Source of the DNA: Cohnella sp. CFH 77786
GTDB taxonomy: Bacteria > Bacillota > Bacilli > Paenibacillales > Paenibacillaceae
DNA: 64,000 nucleotides
Direction of reading: 5' to 3'
Assembly (NCBI RefSeq): GCF_019400745.1
Contig: NZ_WJIB01000021.1
Location: forward strand, 35,040-99,039
The notes beneath the pieces were generated by a model. The model worked only from the letters and a program-made list of their open reading frames with translations, did not search any database and was not told the DNA's origin. Both the position numbers and the translations under genes were made by a program. This document shows positions 24,917 to 34,000 of the stretch, piece after piece (position 1 is the first letter of the stretch; each line of letters starts with the position of its first letter).

Positions 24917-25678
24917 TTACATCTGATACTGAACCGTTACGCTCGTGCTGATCTCGATCTGTCCCGCTTGAACGGAAGTCGGCGCGCTGGCCGAATCCGC
25001 CGCCATCGACTTCTCCATTGCCGCATACATCACCGGAGGCGCGGAAGCGGCGCCTTGCACGATGTTCACGACGCCTTTGACCTGACGTTTGGCGGAAGCG
25101 GCGAGCACGTTCGCCTTGGCGTCGGCATTCGCCATCGCTTTCTTCAAGGCTTCCAGCTCGTATTGGTCGGCCTTCTCCGTCGAGAACTGCACGCCGTCCA
25201 TCCGGTTCGCACCGGCCGCGGACATGGCGTCAAGCAGCTTGCCGATCTCGTCCAGCTTCCGGTAGCTGACTTTCACGGAATGGACAGCGGTGTATCCGAT
25301 CAGCTTGCGCCCTTCCTTCTCCATGTAATTGTACTCCGGCTGTACGTAGAAACCGGTCGTCTGCACGTCTTTCTTGCTCAGTCCGAACTTCTCATACAGC
25401 ACCTTCTCGATCGCGGCGAATTTGTTCGCGTTGTCCTGCTGGGCTTCGCCCGCCGTGGCCCCGCGCGTCTCCACCGCCGCGTTCACGTAGGCGATGTCCG
25501 GATCGACCATGACGGAACCGGTCGCGCCCACCGTAATCGTGTTCAGCGCCGTCTGGCTTCCCGACGCCGCTGCCGTCTCTGCCTTCACGATGCCGACCTC
25601 CCCCTTGCCGATCCCGAACCACCCGATCACGGCCGCCGCCATGACCACAACCGCCATTTTCCAACCCTTCTTCATCAC
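24917..25678 (-). CDS. Exported SIMPL-domain (DUF541) protein
   Basis: A 253-residue protein with an N-terminal signal peptide (lysines, then about residues 8-22 hydrophobic) and one SIMPL/DUF541 domain. The domain begins at NTITVGATGSVMVDPDIAYV and includes LYEKFGLSKKDVQT, YNYMEKEGRKLIGYTA and a C-terminal strand with ISTSVTVQYQM. Proteins of this family (BP26, YggE) form oligomeric channels or rings in the envelope and are tied to oxidative-stress tolerance; the bacterial Gram-positive members are not well studied. It stands alone between two terminators. Confidence 0.85.
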   Translation of the reverse strand: MMKKGWKMAVVVMAAAVIGWFGIGKGEVGIVKAETAAASGSQTALNTITVGATGSVMVDPDIAYVNAAVETRGATAGEAQQDNANKFAAIEKVLYEKFGLSKKDVQTTGFYVQPEYNYMEKEGRKLIGYTAVHSVKVSYRKLDEIGKLLDAMSAAGANRMDGVQFSTEKADQYELEALKKAMANADAKANVLAASAKRQVKGVVNIVQGAASAPPVMYAAMEKSMAADSASAPTSVQAGQIEISTSVTVQYQM

Positions 25679-25768
25679 CCGTCATCAGCCCCTTTTGCGC
25701 GTTTGATCCTATGGACGCAGGATGGACAACAAAGGTTTCAAAATTACATCGCCATTGCCGAAAAAATG

Positions 25769-25793
25769 CAAAAAGCTCCCTCACGGGAGCTTT
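25769..25793 (-). terminator. Terminator of the HPr gene
   Basis: AAAGCTCCC/GGGAGCTTT with a 4-base loop, followed by a T run on the minus strand. Confidence 0.85.
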
Positions 25794-25805
25794 GAGCGGT
25801 TGATT

Positions 25806-26075
25806 TTACTGGTTTTCCAGCTCTTCTTTGCTGACAAGCTGGACTAAAGCGGTTACAGCTTGCTCTGCATCGGAACCTTCCGCGCTGATGGAGACCTCCG
25901 TGCCGGAGCTGATGGCCAGACTCATGATACCCATGATGCTCTTGGCGTTGACTTTCTTGTCGTCCTTCTCCACGAAGACGTCGGAGGAGAATTTATTGGC
26001 TTCTTGCACGAAAAGCGCCGCCGGTCTGGCGTGAAGCCCCGTTTTGAGCCGAACAACCACCGGCTGTCTCGTCAT
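25806..26075 (-). CDS. HPr-family phosphocarrier at the crh position
   Basis: An 89-residue HPr-fold protein. It occupies the place that crh has in B. subtilis (downstream of whiA), yet His15 is present in KTGLHARPAALF, where Crh has a different residue. Ser46 lies in NAKSIMGIMSL and can be phosphorylated by HprK. It could therefore act both in phosphotransfer from enzyme I and, as Ser46-P, as CcpA corepressor. The ATG is followed by TRQPVVVRLK. A separate ptsH elsewhere in the genome is likely but not visible. A -10 box upstream suggests its own promoter, and a terminator follows. Confidence 0.9.
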   Translation of the reverse strand: MTRQPVVVRLKTGLHARPAALFVQEANKFSSDVFVEKDDKKVNAKSIMGIMSLAISSGTEVSISAEGSDAEQAVTALVQLVSKEELENQ

Positions 26076-26144
26076 TGGAACGGCTACCCCCTATCATGAT
26101 TCAACCAACCCGCACATGATCTTCCGTGCATGGTTTCATACAAT

Positions 26145-26153
26145 ATTATAACA
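26145..26153 (-). promoter_or_regulatory. Extended -10 promoter of the HPr gene
   Basis: TGTTATAAT on the minus strand (extended -10) lies in the 104-bp space after whiA; no good -35 box is seen. Confidence 0.45.
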
Positions 26154-26179
26154 TTGTTTGGAACAAAAGCGCCATATCG

Positions 26180-27115
26180 TTATGATCCGCCGTTCCGGAT
26201 TTTTTCCGCCCATTCGTCAAGCTTCCTCAGCCTGTGGTTCACGCCGGACTTGCTGACCTGGCCTTTCAGCAGATCGCCGACCTCCTTCAGGTTGATGTCG
26301 GGATGCTTGAGACGGATTTCCGCCACTTCCCTGAGCTTCTCCGGCAAATTCTCTAGCCCGACTTCCTTCTGCAGCAGCTTGATGTTGTCGATTTGCCGGA
26401 CGGCCGCGCCGATCGTCTTGTTGAGGTTGGCGGTTTCGCAGTTGACGATCCGGTTCACGGAATTGCGCATGTCCCGCATGATGCGGACGTCCTCGAACTT
26501 GAACAGCGCCTGATGGGCTCCGATGATGCTCAGGAATTCGATGATCTTCTCGCCTTCCTTGATGTACAGGATGAAGCCTTTCTTGCGCTCGATGAACCGG
26601 GCGTTCAAATGGAACTTGTTCGCCAGCTCCACGAGGGCGCGGCAATGCTCCTCGTACATCGAAGCGATCTCGAGGTGGTACGAAGAGCCTTCCGGATTGT
26701 TCACCGACCCGCCGGCCAGGAAAGCGCCCCGCAAATAAGCGCGCTTGCAGCACCCTTTCTTGATCAGGTTCTTGTCGATGCTCGGGTGGAACTGGAAGCC
26801 CTCCGTCGTGATGGCCAGTTCCTTGAGAAGCTCCTCTACGCCCCCGGGGACCCGCACCATGTAAACATTATTCTTCTTCAGGCGCATTTTCTTGCGGACC
26901 AACAATTCCGTCGGGACGTTAAAATGCCGTTTGAGCAGCGTGTACATTCTCCGCGCGATAGCGGCGTTTTCGGTGGAAATGTCCAGCACGATGCGTTTGT
27001 TCGTCAGCCCGACCGAGCCGTTCATCCGGATCAGCGCGGAGAGCTCCGCCCGCTCGCAGCAGGATTCGGAATCCACCAGCGTCAATTCTTTTTTGGTCTG
27101 GGCCGCAAAAGACAT
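26180..27115 (-). CDS. whiA: DNA-binding protein WhiA
   Basis: A 311-residue protein with an N-terminal LAGLIDADG-like fold degenerate for nuclease activity and a C-terminal helix-turn-helix. The start MSFAAQTKKELTLVDSESCC is the family start; a longer frame to 27142 would overlap yvcK more. GAFLAGGSVNNPEGSYH-like sequence in the middle and KHPDINLKEVGDLLKGQVSK in the C-terminal domain are characteristic. In Bacillota WhiA affects chromosome segregation and division; in actinomycetes it controls sporulation septation. It follows yvcK by five bases, in the conserved rapZ-yvcK-whiA-HPr cluster. Confidence 0.95.
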   Translation of the reverse strand: MSFAAQTKKELTLVDSESCCERAELSALIRMNGSVGLTNKRIVLDISTENAAIARRMYTLLKRHFNVPTELLVRKKMRLKKNNVYMVRVPGGVEELLKELAITTEGFQFHPSIDKNLIKKGCCKRAYLRGAFLAGGSVNNPEGSSYHLEIASMYEEHCRALVELANKFHLNARFIERKKGFILYIKEGEKIIEFLSIIGAHQALFKFEDVRIMRDMRNSVNRIVNCETANLNKTIGAAVRQIDNIKLLQKEVGLENLPEKLREVAEIRLKHPDINLKEVGDLLKGQVSKSGVNHRLRKLDEWAEKIRNGGS

Positions 27116-27120
27116 CGTTC

Positions 27121-28107
27121 TTACCCCTTCCGAAGCATCCAATTCTCCACGAGCTGGTAAATGTGGTCGCTCAGCTTCGCGGCGTCATGGCGCAAATACG
27201 TTCTAAACAAGACAAGCTTATCGGCGATGACCTTGTAACCCCGGCGGGTCACTTCCTCCAGGTCCAGGTGGACCGCCTTCGCGCCTTGCTCGGCGTAGAG
27301 GCTTTGGACCTGCGGAGGAATCTCTCCGTTGTTCACGATGACATAATCGAATAAATGATGCCCGATATGGCGGTGGATCGCGGCCAGATGGTCGCTCACC
27401 GAATAATTGTCCGTCTCGCCCGGCTGGGTCATGACGTTGCATACGAACAGCTTCACCGCATCCGATGCGACGATCGCTTCGGCCAGCTTGGGCACGATCA
27501 GGTTCGGAATGATGCTCGTGTACAGGCTGCCCGGCCCGATCAGGATGGCATCCGCCTCCCGGATCGCGTCCACGGCTTCCGGAAGCGGCTCCACGCGCTC
27601 CGGTTCGATGAAGACCCGGCGGATCGACATGCCCGCCTTCGGGATCGAAGATTCGCCGACGACGATCGTTCCGTCATCCATTTCCGCTTTCAATACGATG
27701 GCCTGGTTCGCCGCCGGCAATACGCGCCCTCTCACCGCGAGGACCCGGCTCAGCTCCTTGATCCCGGTCACGAAGTCTCCCGTGATCTCGGTCATCGCCG
27801 CCAGGATCAGGTTGCCCAGGCTGTGACCGGCCAAGCCGGTCCCGTTGTTGAAGCGGTATTTGAGCATTTCGTACAGCAGAGGCTCGGTATCCGCCAGCGC
27901 CGTCAGCACGCTCCGGATGTCGCCCGGCGGCGGGATCTGCAGCTCCTCCCGGAGAATGCCCGAGCTCCCGCCGTCATCGGCCACCGTCACGATGGCCGTA
28001 ATGTCGAGCGGCTTCATCTTGAGGCCGCGAAGCATGACGGACAAACCCGTTCCGCCCCCGATCACGACGATGCGGGGAAGCCGGGGCCGTGTCGCAGTCG
28101 ATTCCAT
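27121..28107 (-). CDS. yvcK: Gluconeogenesis factor YvcK (CofD-like/UPF0052)
   Basis: A 328-residue cytoplasmic protein that binds UDP-sugars and is needed for normal cell shape and growth on gluconeogenic carbon. The nucleotide-binding start RIVVIGGGTGLSVMLRGLK, the VADDGGSSGILREEL loop, DIRSVLTALAD and the later ILIGPGSLYTSIIPNL are typical. ATG at 28107 is chosen by the family length; a frame running to 28344 is an artefact over rapZ. It lies 8 bases behind rapZ and directly before whiA. Confidence 0.95.
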   Translation of the reverse strand: MESTATRPRLPRIVVIGGGTGLSVMLRGLKMKPLDITAIVTVADDGGSSGILREELQIPPPGDIRSVLTALADTEPLLYEMLKYRFNNGTGLAGHSLGNLILAAMTEITGDFVTGIKELSRVLAVRGRVLPAANQAIVLKAEMDDGTIVVGESSIPKAGMSIRRVFIEPERVEPLPEAVDAIREADAILIGPGSLYTSIIPNLIVPKLAEAIVASDAVKLFVCNVMTQPGETDNYSVSDHLAAIHRHIGHHLFDYVIVNNGEIPPQVQSLYAEQGAKAVHLDLEEVTRRGYKVIADKLVLFRTYLRHDAAKLSDHIYQLVENWMLRKG

Positions 28108-28115
28108 TCCTTCAC

Positions 28116-29006
28116 CTACCCTTGCCGCTCGCGTTCGGCATCGCGGTGGTGAACCCTGACCGTTTCGGTCTCGCCGGCGGCAAGCATTCTGCCCAAATAT
28201 TCGCCGAGCGCCACCGAACGGTGTTTGCCGCCCGTGCAGCCGATCCCGATGACGATTTGGCTTTTGCCTTCCTTCTGGTACAACGGAATCAAATACTGCA
28301 GCATGTCGAGCAGCTTCTGCAGGAATGTCTGGGTTTCGGGCCATTTCATGACGTAGTCGTACACTTCTTGGTCCTGGCCGGTCTTCGGCCGCAGGTTCTC
28401 CACGTAGTGCGGATTCGGCAAAAACCGGACGTCGAAAATGAGATCGGCGTCGATCGGCACCCCGTACTTGAAGCCGAAGGAAGTCACGTTGATATTGATC
28501 CGGTTCCGGTCGAGGTTGGTGAATCGGGAAACGATTTTTTCCTTCAGCTGGGCGGGTTTCAGGCTGCTCGTATCGATTACCTGCGTGGCCCAGCCTTTCA
28601 GGTCCTCCAGCAGCTTGCGCTCCATGTGGATGCCGTCCAGCGGCATGCCCTCGGGCGCGAGCGGGTGGCGGCGGCGGCTTTCCTTGTACCGCTGCACGAG
28701 CACCGAGTCGGTCGCGTCCAGGAACAGGATTTCGTAATGGATCGTGTAGTGCTCCCGGATGAAGCCGAGCGATTCCGACAAGGCGGTGAAGAACTCGCGG
28801 CCCCGCAAGTCGATGACGAGGGCCACCTTCGCGATCCTCCCTTGCGACTGTTCGATCAGCTCGGCGAACTTCGGAATAAGGACCGGCGGCAAATTGTCCA
28901 CGCAGAAGAACCCGAGGTCCTCCATGCTCTGGACCGCGATCGTCTTGCCCGCACCCGACATGCCGGTGATGATGACGAGCGTCGGTTGTGATCCGTGCAA
29001 TTCCAT
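28116..29006 (-). CDS. rapZ: RNase adapter / nucleotide-binding protein RapZ (YvcJ)
   Basis: A 296-residue P-loop protein. The Walker A motif GMSGAGKT is at 15-22. The Walker B-like LGFFCVDNLPPVL follows at about 31-43. The C-terminal domain has SFGFKYGVPIDADLIFDVRF and IGCTGGKHRSVALGEYLG, both family signatures. E. coli RapZ steers RNase E to GlmZ; B. subtilis YvcJ hydrolyses GTP and affects competence. Its role here probably concerns amino-sugar or wall-precursor supply, together with YvcK. First gene of the rapZ-yvcK-whiA transcript. Confidence 0.95.
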   Translation of the reverse strand: MELHGSQPTLVIITGMSGAGKTIAVQSMEDLGFFCVDNLPPVLIPKFAELIEQSQGRIAKVALVIDLRGREFFTALSESLGFIREHYTIHYEILFLDATDSVLVQRYKESRRRHPLAPEGMPLDGIHMERKLLEDLKGWATQVIDTSSLKPAQLKEKIVSRFTNLDRNRININVTSFGFKYGVPIDADLIFDVRFLPNPHYVENLRPKTGQDQEVYDYVMKWPETQTFLQKLLDMLQYLIPLYQKEGKSQIVIGIGCTGGKHRSVALGEYLGRMLAAGETETVRVHHRDAERERQG

Positions 29007-29031
29007 GTCCGTACCTCCCCTGGAATGACAG

Positions 29032-29073
29032 GGCGCCTGAACCGCGCGGAGGAGCCGCGTCGGAACAGGCGCC
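29032..29073 (-). terminator. GC-rich hairpin between glcK and rapZ
   Basis: GGCGCCTG (29032-29039) pairs with CAGGCGCC (29066-29073), and an inner GCGCGG/CCGCG-type stem extends it. There is no clear T run, so it may be an attenuator or mRNA-stabilising structure rather than a full terminator. Confidence 0.4.
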
Positions 29074-29084
29074 GTATAACGGAA

Positions 29085-30035
29085 TCAGGCGTTATGCATC
29101 AATCCGGCTGCGCCGACGACGCCGGCATTGTTACCGAGTTCGGCCGCCACGATGTCGACACCCTCCTGCGCCTTATCCTGTGCGTACTTGTGGAAGACTT
29201 CGCGAATTTGGGCGAATAGGAACTCCCCGGCTTTGCTGACGCCGCCTCCGAGGATGAACCGCTGAGGATTGACGATGACGGCCACGGTGGCCATCGATTT
29301 GCCGAGATAGTAGGCGGCCCGGCTGACGATCCGCTGGGCGACCTCATCGCCGTTCTTCGCGGCGTCGACGACATCCTTCGCGGTGATCGTCTCGATGAGC
29401 GACAGCGTCGTGCGGTCCCCCCGCTCGACGGCGTCTTTGGCCATCCGGATGATGCCCGTCGCCGACGATACCGTCTCCAAGCAGCCCATTTTGCCGCATC
29501 CGCACTGGATCGCTTCCAAGTCCGGGACGATCGACATATGGCCGAGCTCGCCGCCCATTCCGGAGAATCCCTCGATCAGCCGCCCTCCGACGACGATGCC
29601 GCCGCCCACGCCGGTGCCGAGCGTATAGCACACGACGCTGGAAATCCCGCGCCCCGCGCCGCCCCATGCTTCTCCCAGCGCCGCGACGTTGGCGTCGTTG
29701 TTAACCCTGACCGGTTTATTCAAGACCGCTTCCAAATGATCCTTCAGAGGAACGTTCGTCAGCGGCAAATTCGGCGAAAATTTGATGAAGCCCTTATCGA
29801 AATCCATAAATCCGGCGATGCCGATTCCGACCCCGGCCACCTGATCCCAAGTATACGGCGACTCCGACACGACATGCCGGGCATAACCCGCAATGTTGCC
29901 GAGGATCCTGTCCGTCCCCTGCTCCGTTCCCGTCGGGCCTTCATAAGTTTGAAGAAGGTCCCCGCTCTCGTTGCATATGCCAACCTTGATGGCGGTACCG
30001 CCGATGTCCGCACCGACGTAGATTTTTTCCGGCAT
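29085..30035 (-). CDS. glcK: ROK-family glucokinase
   Basis: A 316-residue sugar kinase that makes glucose-6-phosphate. Marks: ATP phosphate loop VGADIGGTAIKVG at the start, NDANVAALGEAWGGAG (catalytic Asp) in the middle, and the ROK zinc site CGCGKMGCLETVSSATG at about 173-190. The ATG at 30035 follows GAGGTG. The 5' region carries two overlapping hairpins that may affect readthrough from the sortase gene upstream. Its place next to rapZ-yvcK fits with regulation of hexose and amino-sugar flow. Confidence 0.93.
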   Translation of the reverse strand: MPEKIYVGADIGGTAIKVGICNESGDLLQTYEGPTGTEQGTDRILGNIAGYARHVVSESPYTWDQVAGVGIGIAGFMDFDKGFIKFSPNLPLTNVPLKDHLEAVLNKPVRVNNDANVAALGEAWGGAGRGISSVVCYTLGTGVGGGIVVGGRLIEGFSGMGGELGHMSIVPDLEAIQCGCGKMGCLETVSSATGIIRMAKDAVERGDRTTLSLIETITAKDVVDAAKNGDEVAQRIVSRAAYYLGKSMATVAVIVNPQRFILGGGVSKAGEFLFAQIREVFHKYAQDKAQEGVDIVAAELGNNAGVVGAAGLMHNA

Positions 30036-30139
30036 TTCCAGGCACACCTCAATGTTATGAATACTGATCAATCACAGGGTTACAGTACCCACTATAAGGC
30101 AACGGGCCCCAGCGGTCAAGGAATCTCGAAAGGAGTGAC

Positions 30140-30184
30140 GCCTTCTTCCACGACATGGAAGAAGGCCACCTATGGGTGACCTTC
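30140..30184 (-). promoter_or_regulatory. Two overlapping, mutually exclusive hairpins upstream of glcK
   Basis: Stem 1 pairs GAAGGCCACC (30161-30170) with GGTGACCTTC (30175-30184). Stem 2 pairs GCCTTCTTCCA (30140-30150) with TGGAAGAAGGC (30155-30165). Both need 30161-30165, so only one can form. Neither is followed by a convincing T tract. They could end the sortase transcript or form a switch before glcK. Confidence 0.5.
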
Positions 30185-30225
30185 TTGGCATGCCGGAGAT
30201 GGGAAGTGCTTCCGCAGGTGTCTCC

Positions 30226-31014
30226 TTATTCCCGCTTTCGGGCGACTACCGCTAACCGGCCGTTGTCGGTCGAGTATTCGCACGTAGACAGTACGATAAG
30301 CTTGTCGCCATACCGGGCTGTCACGCCTGTGTCGTAAAGAGCGAGTTTTTTGACGTTCTGCATGTACGAATCGAACCCGCCGGGCGTTGCCGCGTTCTCG
30401 ATCCGGTAGTATTTAAAAACGTTGTCCGATTTGCGATAAACCTTGGACAGAATGACGGCGACAATCTCATATTCTTCTTTTTCGTAAAGAGTACTGAACT
30501 GGAACACCGCATGTTCCTTGTAGTAGCTTTCTTTCTTGTACTTCATCAGATCCGCGAACATGAAGCCGCTTTTCATGTGATGTCCGTGAATCAGCAAAAT
30601 GTTCGAATCGTCTATCCGACTGTGGGCGGCGTCCAAAAAAGGGAGCCCGTTGATGTTCGGCTTTTTATCGAAATCGTGATCGAGATAGAATTCCTCGTCC
30701 TGCGCGTTCTGCATGATCGGGTAATCGATTCGGGTACCGCCGATAGACAGCCAGCCGACGATGTCCGGGTTTCTCGCGTGCAGCTCTTGAAACTCGGGGA
30801 GCATGGCCGGCTCTTGCTTCGCGGTGAGAAGCGAGGGGGTTGCGGCACCCCCGCCCGCGTTCGAATGCGATTTCCGGACTTCCGTCGGATGCGGCAGCTC
30901 TTGTATTTGCTTCTCCGCCTCATAATCCCGCAAGTAAATTCTCGCGGCGGAGGCAAGAGAGTAAACCAACAGAAGACCGGAAACGGCGATAAGAATTTTT
31001 TTGGTTTTGCTCAT
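30226..31014 (-). CDS. srtB: Class B sortase
   Basis: A 262-residue membrane-anchored cysteine transpeptidase. An N-terminal signal-anchor is at about 7-25. The class B core follows: GWLSIGGTRIDYPIMQ, the catalytic His in NILLIHGHHMKSG, the catalytic Cys in LIVLSTCEYS and the Arg in NGRLAVVARKR at the very end. It starts 19 bases after the stop of the 2,099-residue wall protein ending in VPKTG, so it is almost certainly its dedicated anchoring enzyme. It cleaves between Thr and Gly of the sorting motif and joins the protein to the peptidoglycan cross-bridge. Confidence 0.92.
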   Translation of the reverse strand: MSKTKKILIAVSGLLLVYSLASAARIYLRDYEAEKQIQELPHPTEVRKSHSNAGGGAATPSLLTAKQEPAMLPEFQELHARNPDIVGWLSIGGTRIDYPIMQNAQDEEFYLDHDFDKKPNINGLPFLDAAHSRIDDSNILLIHGHHMKSGFMFADLMKYKKESYYKEHAVFQFSTLYEKEEYEIVAVILSKVYRKSDNVFKYYRIENAATPGGFDSYMQNVKKLALYDTGVTARYGDKLIVLSTCEYSTDNGRLAVVARKRE

Positions 31015-31033
31015 GTTCTTACCGCCTTTCCGT

Positions 31034-34000
31034 TTACTGAACGCGTTGTTTCTCCTTGCTTTTGCGCAGACTGAAACCGAGCGTGATCAAGGACATGAGC
31101 GCCAAAGCCATGTAGAAGATGGGCGATGCGCTGTTATCTCCTGTTTTCGGAACATCGTCCAGCTCGTTGCCGTTGCGCGTTCCGTTGTTGCCGTTACCGG
31201 GTACGCCGTTGCCGGGTACGCCGTTGCCGGGTACGCCGTTGCCGGGTACGCTGTTACCGGGTACGCCGTTGCCGGGTACGCCGTTGCCGGGCAAGCCGTT
31301 GTCGGGTACGCCGTTGTCGGGCACGCCGTTGTCGGGCACGCCGTTGTCGGGTACGCCGTTGTCGGGCACGCCGTTGCCGGGTCCGTTGTCGCCGTCAGGT
31401 TGGTTGCCGTTGCCAGGCGGAGTGCTCTCGGGCGGAGTGTAGGTTCCGCCGCCACCGTCGGAACGAATCGGTTGCATGGGTACGTTGTGTCTAACGATAT
31501 CGGATTCGACAGAGATTATAGGGCTCTTATACTCCTCATACCCCGTCTTGGTGACGACCAAATAATAATCCGTTTCCGGGAATACCATATACGCATAGAA
31601 ACCGGTCGGATCGCTGAATTGTTCCGGGCTATCGTTATCGTTAGGCGCAAAACCCGGAATCGGAGGTAAGATTACTTTATCGTGCGCAGTAATCCCTTTC
31701 TTTTTATTCCGCTCCGTATCCGCATAATACAGCGTCACCGTTGCTCCTTCGATCTGCCCTGTGGCGATCCCCTTGGTTGCATCGTAAACGGTGCCGTACG
31801 GATCAACCAGTTCTTCGGAGATATTGAGCTCTCCGCTGTCGCTCACCTTCAAATCCTTGCCCGCGATCACGAGCAATTCCTTGCCGTCCACTTCATATCG
31901 CAGTTCCAGCTTGTAATTGCCCGTAGACAAGCCTTCTGCCGCGAATGTGCCTTGCTCTCCCAGCGGGAACGCCTTGCGCTCGCCGTTGTCGTCCAGCACA
32001 TAGTTGCCGCCAGACTTCAAATAAATCTTCATCTTCTTGTGATCGAGAAAATCAGCTAGGAGCGACTTCTCGCCATCCTGCTGCTTGAACAGAACGATCC
32101 CTACCGCTGTAATGTCCGCCGGAACGGTTTCGTCCGTCACGCTGCCGTCCACGTTCGCTTTTTGCGTGAACTCGACAGGCACGTCCCTCCCGCCTACAGG
32201 ATACACCTTCGTGTACGTGATGGTATAGTCGGCATCCGCTTGGGCAGGGACGGAATATTCCCCATCCCCATTCGTATAGATGGTTTGCTTCTCGCCTGTC
32301 TTCACATTCGTCACGATGATTTCCGCATTCGGAATGATTTTTCCTGTGTTGTTGTCACGCAGCACGCCTTCCAGATACGGGCGGGTATTGACAAAGAGTG
32401 CTTTGGCCACTTCTTTCTCCGGAATGTGATCTGTGCGAACGAAACTTTTAGGTTCCGTCACATAACCGTCCTTCGTATAATCATCCTGGGTCACCGTATA
32501 CTCGAGATCCGCCGGAAGTCCTTGCACAACGAACGTCTGGCCATCTGTAAGTTCGAAGGTGTCACCGCTCTTAACCACGCCCTTGCTGCCGTCCGACTTC
32601 TCATAGGAGTAGGATTTGTCTCCCCCCTCGCCTGTGAAGGTTACGGTGTACTTGAACGGCTTCTTCTTGTCGTCGTCTTTACCTTTAACCTCGTTGCTGA
32701 TGAGCAAGCCGCCCTCCACGACTCGCACGTTCGTGAACGGGGCATTTTCATCTTTGCCCGCCATGACTCCAGTTCGATACCGTTCCTCTGGGTTGGTCAC
32801 GTAGTCTTCGGTTGTGTAATCCTTCTGGGTAACTGTGTATTTCAGACCCTTAGGCAGACCCGAAATATCCAGTGTCTCTCCATGCTTGAGCTTGAAGGTA
32901 TCGCCGGACTTGATCGTACCTGAGCCACCGCCCAACTTCTCGTAAGCGTAGCTTCCCTCCTTGCCTGTGCCGTCAAAGGTCACCGTGTACTCGAAGTCCT
33001 TCGTCTTGACGCCGTTGCCCATGACCGTATTGCTGATCGTCAGCTTGTTGACGCTCCGATCATTGGTGAAATCGGCCTTGCGATCGGCGCCCGCCATGAT
33101 GCCGTCATCAGACAATGCAGGCGTGGTCGCGTAGCCGTCGTTCTTGTAATCGTCCTGGGTGATCGTATACTTCAGGTTATCAGGAAGCCCCTTAATCTTA
33201 AAGGTCTCGCCATCCTTGAGCATGAAGGTATCGCCGGATTTGATCGTGCCAGTCTTGCCGTCTGAACGCTCATAATCATAGGCTTGACCCTTTCCTGCAC
33301 CGTCAAAGGTCACCGTGTACTTAAACGGCTTATCCGGTTCTGCGCCGTCTCCCGTGACGGTATTGCTGACGGTCAGATTGCTAACGTTCCGCTTGTTGAC
33401 AAAATCCGCTTTGTGGTCGCCTTTATTCACGATAGTGCCTGACAGCTTTCTCGTCTCCGGCATGGTCGTGTAACCGTCAACGGTCGTATAATCGCCCTCG
33501 GTTACGGTATAGATCAGATTTACTGGCAATGCCGGCAGCGTCACAGATTGCCCGTGTTTGAGGGTAATCTTGTCACCGCTCTTGATCGTGCCAAACGTAT
33601 TATCCGGCTTCTTATAGGTGTACTCTCCATCCTTGCCTTCGCCGGTGAAGGTCACGGTGTATTCAAAATCCTTGGAAGAATCGCTGCCGTTGCCTTCCAC
33701 CTTATTGCTGATGGTCAGCTTGCCTTGGGCCGGTGTGGGCACGACCAGCGGATTATCAGAGGATACTTTCACTCCGTCTACCCAGATGGGCTTCCCGGGT
33801 GTATTACCTACATACACCTGATAAATTCTTGTTGTCGGCAACCATGTCGTTGTGTCAATATAGGTTTCCTTCAGCTCATAAAGGCCCGGATCCGGGAACA
33901 GCAGATTAAGCTTGCCGTCATTTCCGGTTTTTCCTTTGGCAACTTGCGCTCCGCCGTCTTTCTTATACAGCGTAAACTCTACGTCCTTCAGCGGATTGCC

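Noticed and set aside
31126..31494. Cys/Arg-rich plus-strand frame opposite the adhesin tail
   Set aside because: Produced by the 15-bp repeat that codes for GVPGN on the minus strand.
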